A stretch of 64,000 bases of DNA from Chitinilyticum piscinae (GTDB lineage Bacteria; Pseudomonadota; Gammaproteobacteria; Burkholderiales; Chitinibacteraceae). The notes below the pieces were generated by a model that saw only the letters and a program-made list of their open reading frames with translations, had not been told where the DNA came from and searched no databases. This document shows, piece by piece, positions 38,527 through 45,975 of the stretch; position 1 is the first letter of the stretch, and the number at the start of each line of letters is the position of its first letter. The stretch covers positions 124,001 to 188,000 of the forward strand of contig NZ_JADFUA010000001.1 of the NCBI RefSeq assembly GCF_015223195.1, read 5' to 3'. The position numbers were made by a program, and so were the translations under genes.

Positions 38527-38753
38527 TGAGTGTTTCGAGGCAGGGAATTCATCCAGGCCTCAATTTGGTCAGAACGCCAGCCAACGGCGTGCTGAGACAG
38601 CCGAATCGACTGCGGAAAATGGCCCGACTGGATATGACGGTAGATGGAGCTTTTGGAGATGCCGGTGATGGCTGTGACATCCTTCATGCGAAGGATGCGG
38701 TGGGACGCGGGGGCGAGGGTTTGCCGTTGAAGCCCGTGCGGATTTTCTTGCAT
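38523..38753 (-). CDS. alpA: AlpA-family phage regulatory protein
   Basis: A 76-residue winged-helix protein: ILRMKDVTAITGISKSSIYR, HIQSGHFPQSIRL, VGWRSDQIEAWM are diagnostic of AlpA. In P4-like elements AlpA activates excision and cargo genes. It heads a four-gene minus-strand operon. GAATGC and a run rich in pyrimidines lie upstream, but I see no firm promoter. Confidence 0.88.
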   Translation of the reverse strand: MQENPHGLQRQTLAPASHRILRMKDVTAITGISKSSIYRHIQSGHFPQSIRLSQHAVGWRSDQIEAWMNSLPRNTQ

Positions 38754-38879
38754 AGCATTCCTTTGGTTATGAGACCAAGTAACACCCGAGGACGCCGGGT
38801 GAAACTTAGGATGGAATGCTAGTTCGCAGGGGGAGAGGGGGCCAGAAGAAGAACTTCGTAGTTCTTCTGCTTGACCAAG

Positions 38880-39659
38880 TTACTCGGTAGACTCGGGTGT
38901 ATTTTCCAAATTCAAGATGGCTTCACGTCTTTTATACATCCTAATGTAGATCGGCGTAACCCAATTCGCGGCATCTTCTGCTTCTTTAATGGCCTGTTTT
39001 TCTTTAGACCACAAACTAACATTGTTAACAAATAACCTAGATTTTAAATCAAACTGAAGAAGCTCATCTTTCACTTTTTCAATACTAGGATAAGCAACAA
39101 TATCGCCATTCTCTAAAACTACGGTGTGTTTAGCGTAGATGCGCCGCGCAAGCAATTGCGCCCTTTTTGTAAAAATGTGTTTCTCGACTTGCCCGCTTTC
39201 TTTGAAGTTAAAAAATGAATGGCTAACTAGCTTCTGAAATGGAGCGACCTCTGAGATATTTTCAATTAAGAAGCAAAGTGACCCCCTGATGTACTCCAAT
39301 GTATCATCCTGGATGTTTTTTTCATTTTCTTGGCTGTTTTTTATTCTATCTAACTTCCTCCTCACCATTTTAAATATTATTCTATTTATCTCCTTTTCTA
39401 TCGCCTTCTCATTCTTATTATTGCTGATTACCTTCTCAAACTCATCCTCCAGATCGCGCTCATCCTCTTCAGACTTTTTCCTGGCCTCTAATTCGTCATC
39501 TATTTCCTGAACAATTCGTCTCGCAAGCGAAACGGCCAATTTTTCGCTTTTGCGCTCATCATTTTCAAGCTGGGTGGTGTATGGCGAATGATAATGCGGG
39601 CCATGTTCATTAAGCATATCCAGAATTTCAGATGTATTGAGTGCTATTCTCATGATCAT
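38880..39659 (-). CDS. AT-rich coiled-coil cargo protein of the island
   Basis: A 259-residue soluble protein. Residues about 30-135 are strongly charged and coiled-coil-like (EEDERDLEDEFEKV and similar). The C-terminal part contains RAQLLARRIYAKHTVVLEN and ends at a charged tail. I do not recognise it. The coding sequence is clearly more AT-rich than the flanking chromosome and most island genes, so it was probably acquired separately. ATG at 39659 is preferred over a TTG 17 codons upstream. It may be an accessory, for example anti-phage, gene; that is a guess from position. Confidence 0.6.
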   Translation of the reverse strand: MIMRIALNTSEILDMLNEHGPHYHSPYTTQLENDERKSEKLAVSLARRIVQEIDDELEARKKSEEDERDLEDEFEKVISNNKNEKAIEKEINRIIFKMVRRKLDRIKNSQENEKNIQDDTLEYIRGSLCFLIENISEVAPFQKLVSHSFFNFKESGQVEKHIFTKRAQLLARRIYAKHTVVLENGDIVAYPSIEKVKDELLQFDLKSRLFVNNVSLWSKEKQAIKEAEDAANWVTPIYIRMYKRREAILNLENTPESTE

Positions 39660-40015
39660 CCATATTTGCGAAGGTGTAAGGTCAGGCGATCTTGCGGAAT
39701 GTGGCCGCAACTACGACCTGCTCATTTATTACGCTATCCTGAAAGTTCACCCATGTTTGCAGGGCGGCGAACCGTTTTGCGCTGCACACGCTGTTCCAAC
39801 AAGTGTATCTTGTTGACCAATTCTGGGGGACTGGCAGCCGAGCCTACAACTTGTCTGACTGCAGCGAGCATTGGCAGACTGGAAAACCGAAGCAACCGCA
39901 ACGGTCAGAGGAACATCCAAAAAGTCATAGCAAAATTTTTTAGGGGTACGCTTAGGGGCACGAATCGGGAAAGTAGACACAGATGCAAGCATTTATGAGG
40001 CATATACGAACACAA
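39660..40015. other. Right end of the island without supported genes
   Basis: No convincing gene. The stretch holds the right arm-like repeat (39943-39968) and leads to the right attachment repeat. Confidence 0.5.
39943..39968. repeat. Arm-site-like direct repeat, right copy
   Basis: GGGGTACGCTTAGGGG followed by CACGAATCGG; 24 of 26 bases match the copy at 34607-34632, in the same orientation. Confidence 0.8.
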
Positions 40016-40038
40016 TCGAGTCCCGCCATACCACCAGA
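40016..40038. repeat. attR: imperfect copy of the tRNA-Met 3' end
   Basis: TCGAGTCCCGCCATA followed by CCACCAGA; it matches attL except for one missing G before CCACCA. The break in the acceptor-stem copy means it is not a functional tRNA part. Confidence 0.88.
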
Positions 40039-40041
40039 TCC

Positions 40042-40070
40042 AAGCCCGCAGTCGCAAGACTGCGGACTTT
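40042..40070 (+). terminator. Terminator beyond attR (original tRNA terminator)
   Basis: CCGCAGTC and GACTGCGG with a GCAA tetraloop form an 8-base stem, extended by AAG/CTT, then TTT. It may also act on the minus-strand gspF-like gene. Confidence 0.65.
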
Positions 40071-40081
40071 CTGCTTTCCGG

Positions 40082-41062
40082 CTACTGCAAATCAGCAGGC
40101 ACGGGCGTGATCAGACTGCCGCCACTCAGAATGCCGAAGGCCATCCACAGCGCTACTGCCGCATAGAGCAACCGCGGCAGCCACGCCATGAGCTGGGCGA
40201 TCTCGTGCTCCAGTGCGGCAGTCATCTGTGCGGCGTAATGCGCCAGCATCTCCGGCAGGCGGCCGCTTTGCTCGCCGGTATCAACCAGCGCCACCAGCTC
40301 CTGCACCGGCAGGCCACGCACCTTCGCCAGCGCTGCGGCCAAAGGCTCGCCCGCCAGCAACGCCCGCTGCACAACGGCCATGCGCGCCGCCAGCACCGGA
40401 CTGCTGACAGTGGCCATCGCCAGCGGGGAGGCCTCGTGCACGCCGATGCCAGCATCGGTCAGCAAGGCAAGATGCTGGGCATAGTCGCGCAGCGCCAGCC
40501 TCGGCAGCCAGTCAGCGAAAACCGGCAGCTGCAGCAACACCTCATCGACCCCCCGATAACGCCCCTGCTGGCGGCCACGCCACAGCTCGCGCAATGCGGC
40601 TGCCAATCCGGCCAGCAACCCCAGCGGCCAGAGCATGCCCCACAGCCACGCGGCCACGCTTAATTCGCCCGTCACCAGCCCTGGTAATGGGCGGATCAAC
40701 AGCGCCAGCGCCAACACCAGTACCGGCATGGCCAGCCGCGAACGCAGCGCACGGAACTGGGCATCACGCTGACGATGCCATTCGGCCAGCTGGGCATACA
40801 CCTTGGCCGGGCTGCCGGCATGACAGGCAACCCCGACCAGCCGGGCCTCGAATGGCGCAAACACCCCGCAGCGCTCACCCGCCGCCGCAATGGTGCCGCC
40901 GGTGCGCAGCTGACGCAGCATGGGCTCGCAACGCGGCCCGAGCAGGCGCGACAGTCCGGCAAACGCCTGTTGCGCCGGCACACCGGCACGCTCCAGCGCC
41001 GCCAGCTGGGCAAAGAGATCGGCTCGCGTCGCATGCGATAGCAGGGGATGAAGTGCAGCCAT
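40082..41062 (-). CDS. GspF/PilC-family secretion membrane protein
   Basis: The 326-residue protein has two T2SSF-type halves: the first (about residues 10-120) with ALERAGVPAQQAFAGL, the second (about 190-310) with LALLTDAGIGVHEASPLAMA and VALVDTGEQSGRLPEML. Three hydrophobic segments lie at about 125-175 and the C-terminus. GspF/PilC proteins form the inner-membrane platform of type II secretion or type IV pilus systems. It is short for the family (about 400) because the N-terminal part is trimmed. It is isolated from other secretion genes, so specificity is open. Confidence 0.8.
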   Translation of the reverse strand: MAALHPLLSHATRADLFAQLAALERAGVPAQQAFAGLSRLLGPRCEPMLRQLRTGGTIAAAGERCGVFAPFEARLVGVACHAGSPAKVYAQLAEWHRQRDAQFRALRSRLAMPVLVLALALLIRPLPGLVTGELSVAAWLWGMLWPLGLLAGLAAALRELWRGRQQGRYRGVDEVLLQLPVFADWLPRLALRDYAQHLALLTDAGIGVHEASPLAMATVSSPVLAARMAVVQRALLAGEPLAAALAKVRGLPVQELVALVDTGEQSGRLPEMLAHYAAQMTAALEHEIAQLMAWLPRLLYAAVALWMAFGILSGGSLITPVPADLQ

Positions 41063-41248
41063 GGCGGTCCTGTGGTGAAAACACACCGGATCAGTATAAC
41101 CGGCGACACACGCCTCCCGTCGCAAGTCCTTGCCGCACAAGGCAAACTGCGCAAGAATCGCGCCCTTGCCCGCAAGACGGGGAATAACATGGCCGCCAGC
41201 GCGGCAGATTGCTACCATTGCACTATTTCCGTCCGGCGAGACCCCACC

Positions 41249-41617
41249 ATGCGCAAGCTCCTGCTCTGCCTTGCCCTGATTCTGATGATTCCGGCTGCCC
41301 TGGCTGCCCCCCGCAAATTTCCGGCTGGCGGCAGTGTGGTTTCCGTCGACGCCTACGAGGTGACGCGGCCCTTCCCGATCCTGAAGCTGGAAGACAAGGT
41401 GTATGAAGGTTCCCCCGGGCTGCAGATCCGCGGCGCGCGCGGCGAGCTGCTGATGATCAACCAGCTGCCACTGAAGGCGAAAGCCTACATGTTGCTGGAG
41501 GAACGCACCGGGCAGGTGGTACGGCTGTGGATTCTGACCGAGGAAGAGCAGGCCGAACTCGGTGTGCGCAAACCGGGGCTAATCATCAATACCCCACTAG
41601 GTAGCTTCGAGCTTTAA
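41249..41617 (+). CDS. Small secreted protein of unknown function
   Basis: A 122-residue product with a clean signal peptide ([19 protein letters not shown], cleavage near AAP). The mature part is about 100 residues, mixed beta, with no known motif. GGCGAG lies upstream of the ATG at moderate distance. It precedes miaB by 47 bases and could share its transcript. Confidence 0.7.
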   Translation: MRKLLLCLALILMIPAALAAPRKFPAGGSVVSVDAYEVTRPFPILKLEDKVYEGSPGLQIRGARGELLMINQLPLKAKAYMLLEERTGQVVRLWILTEEEQAELGVRKPGLIINTPLGSFEL

Positions 41618-41664
41618 CCGATTTACATAAGGCGTGGGCATATACCCACAGTAACGACGCAATA

Positions 41665-43011
41665 ATGAGCAAGAAAGTTTATATCAAGACCTACGGCTGC
41701 CAGATGAACGAGTATGACTCGGACAAGATGGCCGACGTGCTGGGCGTCTCCGACGGCCTGGAAAAAACCGACAACCCGGAAGAAGCCGACGTCATCCTGT
41801 TCAACACCTGTAGCGTGCGCGAAAAGGCACAGGAAAAGGTGTTCTCGGATCTCGGCCGCGTGCGCGAACTAAAGCTCGCCAACCCGAATCTGGTGATCGG
41901 CGTGGGCGGCTGTGTCGCCAGCCAGGAAGGCGAAACCATCATCAAGCGCGCGCCGTACGTCGATGTGGTGTTCGGCCCGCAGACGCTGCACCGCCTGCCG
42001 GAGCTGATCAAGGTCAAGCGCGAAACCGGCCAGTCGCAGGTCGACATCACCTTCCCGGAAATCGAGAAATTCGACCACCTGCCCCCAGCCAAGGTCGAAG
42101 GCGCCACCGCTTTTGTGTCGGTGATGGAAGGCTGTTCCAAGTTCTGCTCGTTCTGCATCGTGCCCTACACCCGCGGCCAGGAAGTCTCCCGCCCGCTCGA
42201 CGACGTGTTGGTGGAAATCGCCGGCCTGGCGCAACAGGGCGTGAAGGAAGTGACGCTCCTGGGTCAGAACGTCAACGCCTATCGCGGCAAGATCGCCCGC
42301 GATGGCGAGGATGACGACATCGCCGATTTCGCCATGCTGCTGGAATACGTGCATGAGATTCCGGGCATTGAGCGTATCCGCTACACCACCAGCCACCCCA
42401 AGGAAATGACCCAGCGCATCATCGACTGCTACAAAAAGCTGCCGAAGCTGGTGTCGCACCTGCACCTGCCGGTGCAGGCCGGGTCGGATCGCGTGCTGGT
42501 GAACATGAAGCGCGGCTACACCACGCTGGAATTCAAATCGCTGGTGCGCAAGCTGCGCGAAGCCCGCCCGGACATCTGCCTGTCTTCCGACTTCATTGTG
42601 GGCTTCCCCGGCGAGACCGACGACGATTTCGAAAAGACCATGAAGCTGATCGACGACGTGAAATTCGACGCCAGCTTCAGCTTCATCTACAGCGAGCGCC
42701 CCGGCACGCCGGCCGCGGACCTGCAGGACGACGTGCCCGCCGAGGTGAAATCCGCCCGTCTGGCACGCCTGCAGAAGCGCATCGATGAATTCGCCAACGA
42801 AGTGAACCAGAGCATGGTCGGCTCCGTGCAGCGCGTGCTGGTCGAAGGTCGCTCGAAGAAGAACCCGGCCGAACTGGCTGGCCGTACCGACAACAACCGC
42901 ATCGTCAACTTTGCCGGCAATGTCCGCCTGATCGGCCACTTCGCCGATGTCACCATCACCAGCGCGCTCAGCCACAGTCTGCGCGGCGAGATTGTGACCC
43001 GCGAGGCCTGA
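41665..43011 (+). CDS. miaB: tRNA-2-methylthio-N6-dimethylallyladenosine synthase
   Basis: The 448-residue radical SAM methylthiotransferase has all three domains: UPF0004 ([15 protein letters not shown], with Cys in FNTCSVRE and GGCVA), radical SAM ([15 protein letters not shown]) and C-terminal TRAM. It converts i6A37 to ms2i6A37 in tRNAs. In many Proteobacteria phoH follows directly; here it is 11 kb away. Confidence 0.97.
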   Translation: MSKKVYIKTYGCQMNEYDSDKMADVLGVSDGLEKTDNPEEADVILFNTCSVREKAQEKVFSDLGRVRELKLANPNLVIGVGGCVASQEGETIIKRAPYVDVVFGPQTLHRLPELIKVKRETGQSQVDITFPEIEKFDHLPPAKVEGATAFVSVMEGCSKFCSFCIVPYTRGQEVSRPLDDVLVEIAGLAQQGVKEVTLLGQNVNAYRGKIARDGEDDDIADFAMLLEYVHEIPGIERIRYTTSHPKEMTQRIIDCYKKLPKLVSHLHLPVQAGSDRVLVNMKRGYTTLEFKSLVRKLREARPDICLSSDFIVGFPGETDDDFEKTMKLIDDVKFDASFSFIYSERPGTPAADLQDDVPAEVKSARLARLQKRIDEFANEVNQSMVGSVQRVLVEGRSKKNPAELAGRTDNNRIVNFAGNVRLIGHFADVTITSALSHSLRGEIVTREA

Positions 43012-43083
43012 TAGACCACCATGTATTGCTCGCCAGCCTTTTATATAAAAGGCCACTCGGGCAATACCCACCAAGGAGCCATC

Positions 43084-43719
43084 ATGGCCAAAGGTTTTTC
43101 CGCTGCCACCCTGCAGCCCCTGACGGATGCCGAGCTTGACCGGCTGGCCGAATTTCTCGAATCCGAAGCGGCACCGGAAGAAAGCATGGATCTTTCGATG
43201 CTGCACGGCTTCCTGACCGCGCTGCTGCTCTACCCCAAATCCCCCGACGCTGGCGAATGGCTGCCGCAGGTCTGGGGCGACAATGGCGAGCGTCCGCGCT
43301 ATGCCAGCGCCGCCGAGCAGAATGACATCGAGGATCTGATCCTGCGGCTGTATAACCAGCTCGCCGACGAGCTGGCGAGCGAAGAGGCCTTCGAGCCGAT
43401 GCTGTATCTGGACGAAGAGCGCAACCTCGACATCACCCGGCCGTGGTGCTACGGCTTCACGCTGGGCGTGGGCCTGGCAGGCGATGCCTGGGCCGATGCG
43501 CTGGACGACGAAGACCTCGCCCCGTTGCTCTCGCCGCTCTTCGATTGTGCCGACGATGAAGCCCGCGAGGAAATGGGCGGCGACGAGGAAGAGCTGGCCC
43601 GCTTCGAGCATGAAGTGGCGCAATTGCTGCCGGAAGCCATTCCGGCACTGCGCGCATGGTGGATCGACCAGATCCCGCCCATCGCCCTTCAGCCGCGCCG
43701 CCCGGGTCGCCGGCACTAA
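43084..43719 (+). CDS. YecA/UPF0149-family protein
   Basis: The 211-residue acidic protein has the UPF0149 pattern: LDRLAEFLESEAAPEESMDLSMLHGFLTALLLYP at the N-terminus, then DEERNLDITRPWCYGFTLG. The usual C-terminal SEC-C zinc motif is absent, as in shorter members. AAGGAG precedes the ATG. Function is unknown. Confidence 0.88.
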   Translation: MAKGFSAATLQPLTDAELDRLAEFLESEAAPEESMDLSMLHGFLTALLLYPKSPDAGEWLPQVWGDNGERPRYASAAEQNDIEDLILRLYNQLADELASEEAFEPMLYLDEERNLDITRPWCYGFTLGVGLAGDAWADALDDEDLAPLLSPLFDCADDEAREEMGGDEEELARFEHEVAQLLPEAIPALRAWWIDQIPPIALQPRRPGRRH

Positions 43720-43744
43720 ACCGAGAGGACTCCCGGAAATAACC

Positions 43745-44149
43745 ATGCGGATACTTGAAGCTCTGCGCCTTGGAATGGGAGCCATCCTGCTCACAATCGG
43801 TCTGATTCCGAACGTGATGGCGCAGCGCTACTGTGATGATCTGCCTTCGGACGCCAATGGCGATGCGCTTTGCCGCCTCGTCATGGGCGGGGCCGACCTG
43901 GGTCAACCCAAGTCGATCACATTCTACGTGGCCTTCCCGTCGCAAAATGCGCTGCTTCAGTTTGGCGCGGCAATGGAACAAAAGAATTATCAGACGTCCC
44001 TGAGCGAGCATGAACCCTGGGAGGCAAGCATCACTAGAGTGATGCTGCCTGAGCATGCAGCGATCACTGCCTTCGAGGCTGAACTGGATGCTGTCGCTAC
44101 TAAGCATGGCGGTATCACGGATGGCTGGATCACTGCTCGCGACGAGTAA
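43745..44149 (+). CDS. RraB-like domain protein with N-terminal signal sequence
   Basis: The 134-residue protein has a hydrophobic N-terminus (about residues 8-25, cleavage possible after VMA) and then a domain like RraB, the regulator of RNase E: SITFYVAFPSQNALLQF, and a C-terminal FEAELDAVATKHGGITDGW that fits the family end. RraB is cytoplasmic, so the signal sequence is odd. Two Cys lie just after the predicted cleavage site (RYCDDL and ALCRL). It lies 25 bases after the YecA-type gene. Confidence 0.65.
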   Translation: MRILEALRLGMGAILLTIGLIPNVMAQRYCDDLPSDANGDALCRLVMGGADLGQPKSITFYVAFPSQNALLQFGAAMEQKNYQTSLSEHEPWEASITRVMLPEHAAITAFEAELDAVATKHGGITDGWITARDE

Positions 44150-45476
44150 ATTGATCTCCTCCTGCAGCCACAATCCACGTCAGCCATTCCGGCTGAGCTT
44201 TTCACTTGCTAGCATCCTGCTCGCGTGTGCACTCCTCACCCTTTCACTGCTTTGGGACTCCGCAGGACTGGTCGTGTGGCGCTCCTTGGGCATCCGAATT
44301 GTACTGACTGCATCAGCTCTATTGATCATTCTTGTTTGTTGCTACCGACTGCCTTTTCGGGGGCTTATTGCAACACCCGCAATCACAGCGTTCCTGCTCA
44401 CGGCCTGGTGGCAAATCAGCCACCTCTCCGTCAAATACCAAATCATGAAAACCGATCCAGACCATGCGCAGGCAATCGGCAGTCACCTCATCGCCGGCTA
44501 CACCGACGAGGCCGAACTGCGCGAGCTGATCGCACGTGGACTGATCGGCGGGGTCTTCATCACCCGCCGCAATGTCGAGGGCATGGATGCCGCAGATATC
44601 CGCACACTGATCGCCAGCTGGCAGGCGCTGCGCCGTGAACACGGCCTGCCGCCGCTGGTGATTGCCACCGATCAGGAAGGCGGGCTGGTGTCGCGGCTGT
44701 CGCCGCCGCTGGATTTCCAGCCGGCACTGGGCAAGGTATTGCTCGGCAGCCAAGACATAGCAAAGGCTGCAGAGCAATACGGCACACAGCAAGGCCGGGG
44801 GCTTGCCCAGCTGGGCATCACGCTGAATTTCGCACCGGTGATCGATCTGGATCACGGCATCCGCAATCCGGACGACCGTTACTCAAAGATCAGCCAGCGC
44901 GCACTGGCAAGCACGCCGGCCGCCGTCACGACCGCCGCCGCAGCGTATTGCCACGGCCTGCGCCAGCAGGGCGTGCAATGCACCTACAAGCACTTTCCGG
45001 GTTTGGGGCGCGTGTTCGAGGACACCCATGCGGACAGCGCCAGCATCACCACGCCGCTACCCGAACTGCAGACCAGCGATCTGCAGCCCTTCCGCACGCT
45101 GATGCAAGCCGATTCAGTGACCATGCTGGCCCATGCGCGACTGGCGGCACTGGATGCTGAACTGCCCGCATCCTCATCACCCGCCGTCATCGGCAAACTG
45201 ATCCGGCAGGACTGGGCTTATCAGGGCCTGCTGATCACCGACGATCTGAGCATGGCCGGAGCACGCGAACAGCCCGGCGGCATCGAGGCCGGCAGCGTGC
45301 GCGCACTGAACGCCGGCGTCGACTGGCTACTGGTCGCCTGGGACCCGGCGCTGGTTTACCCGGTGCTGGATGCACTGCTCGTAGCCCAGGCAAATGGCAC
45401 GCTGGATCAGGGAGCCCTTGCCCGCAGCCGCCAGCGACTGGCTGCCAGCACTGTTACGCCGACCACAGGCCGTTAG
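44121..45476 (+). CDS. GH3 beta-N-acetylhexosaminidase-like protein with membrane anchor
   Basis: The 451-residue product has about three hydrophobic segments in residues 15-100 and then a NagZ-like glycoside hydrolase family 3 domain. Key motifs: ATDQEGGLVSRL, the catalytic loop KHFPGLGRVFEDTH (canonical KHFPGHGxxxxDSH) and the nucleophile region LLITDDLSMAG. NagZ itself is cytoplasmic and lacks membrane segments, so this may act in the periplasm or at the membrane on peptidoglycan or other GlcNAc glycans. The start is uncertain: ATG codons at 44055, 44088 and 44121 all overlap the previous gene. Confidence 0.8.
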   Translation: MAGSLLATSKLISSCSHNPRQPFRLSFSLASILLACALLTLSLLWDSAGLVVWRSLGIRIVLTASALLIILVCCYRLPFRGLIATPAITAFLLTAWWQISHLSVKYQIMKTDPDHAQAIGSHLIAGYTDEAELRELIARGLIGGVFITRRNVEGMDAADIRTLIASWQALRREHGLPPLVIATDQEGGLVSRLSPPLDFQPALGKVLLGSQDIAKAAEQYGTQQGRGLAQLGITLNFAPVIDLDHGIRNPDDRYSKISQRALASTPAAVTTAAAAYCHGLRQQGVQCTYKHFPGLGRVFEDTHADSASITTPLPELQTSDLQPFRTLMQADSVTMLAHARLAALDAELPASSSPAVIGKLIRQDWAYQGLLITDDLSMAGAREQPGGIEAGSVRALNAGVDWLLVAWDPALVYPVLDALLVAQANGTLDQGALARSRQRLAASTVTPTTGR

Positions 45477-45539
45477 CTTCCCCATGTCTGACGCAGCTTT
45501 GACAATGCTAGACTGAGCGCCCCTGTTCCGGAGCATGTC

Positions 45540-45974
45540 ATGCCGCTCATCGAGCTGGACATCCAGTCTACCCTGCCCAGCCAGCCGGAGAGCCGGCTGC
45601 AGCTGCCCTGGCTGCACGGCAGCATCCGTGCCGACGAACTGATCCACCTGACCGTGCTCGAGCAATGCCGCATCCTGACCGAGCGGGAACAACTTGATGC
45701 GGCCCAGGCACAGCAGCGCATTGCTCGCCAGTACCTCAGCGAGGCCGACATCGCCCACATGCGGCAGCATGGCCGTGTTGCCCTACAGGCCACGGCAGAT
45801 CTCGCCGCCCCCGCTCCCGACCTGGAAACAGCCATCGCGCTGGAGGCCTTTCGCCGCCGCCGTTTTCTGTTGCTGGTGGGCGAGCGGCAAATCCGCGCGG
45901 AAGACGACATCATCACCCTTAACCCGCACCAGCCGATCCGCTTCGTGCGGCTGATTCCCCTGCAAGGTGGCTGA
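45540..45974 (+). CDS. Hypothetical 144-residue protein paired with the DUF4132-type gene
   Basis: The soluble, helical protein (144 residues) has a central region rich in Arg and Gln (LDAAQAQQRIARQYLSEADI) and a beta-rich C-terminus. It ends one base before the DUF4132-type gene starts, so they are surely co-translated. No family recognised. Confidence 0.65.
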   Translation: MPLIELDIQSTLPSQPESRLQLPWLHGSIRADELIHLTVLEQCRILTEREQLDAAQAQQRIARQYLSEADIAHMRQHGRVALQATADLAAPAPDLETAIALEAFRRRRFLLLVGERQIRAEDDIITLNPHQPIRFVRLIPLQGG

Positions 45975-45975
45975 A

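Larger units (their letters stand above)
34471..40038. mobile_element. Integrative element in tRNA-Met (about 5.6 kb)
   Basis: A tyrosine integrase gene begins just after the tRNA, and an imperfect copy of the tRNA 3' end lies 5.5 kb downstream. Inside are an AlpA-type regulator and several small genes of unknown function on the minus strand. An apparent tRNA terminator sits just beyond the right repeat, where it would follow the tRNA in an empty site. There are no capsid, portal or conjugation genes, so it resembles a P4-like satellite or small genomic island. Confidence 0.88.

Noticed and set aside
39747-39992. Small minus-strand frame across the right arm repeat
   Set aside because: Its N-terminal residues come from the repeat itself, which also yields a similar chance peptide on the left side; not a gene.
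41869-43794. Open frame of about 640 codons opposite miaB and the YecA-like gene
   Set aside because: It mirrors two well-supported genes; its product is low in information and has no domain. Similar long antisense frames opposite pilS (26077-27333), the TPR kinase (30785-32113), leuA (59114-60595), gspE (20227-21234) and the HD-GYP gene (52761-53846) are also GC-rich shadows.
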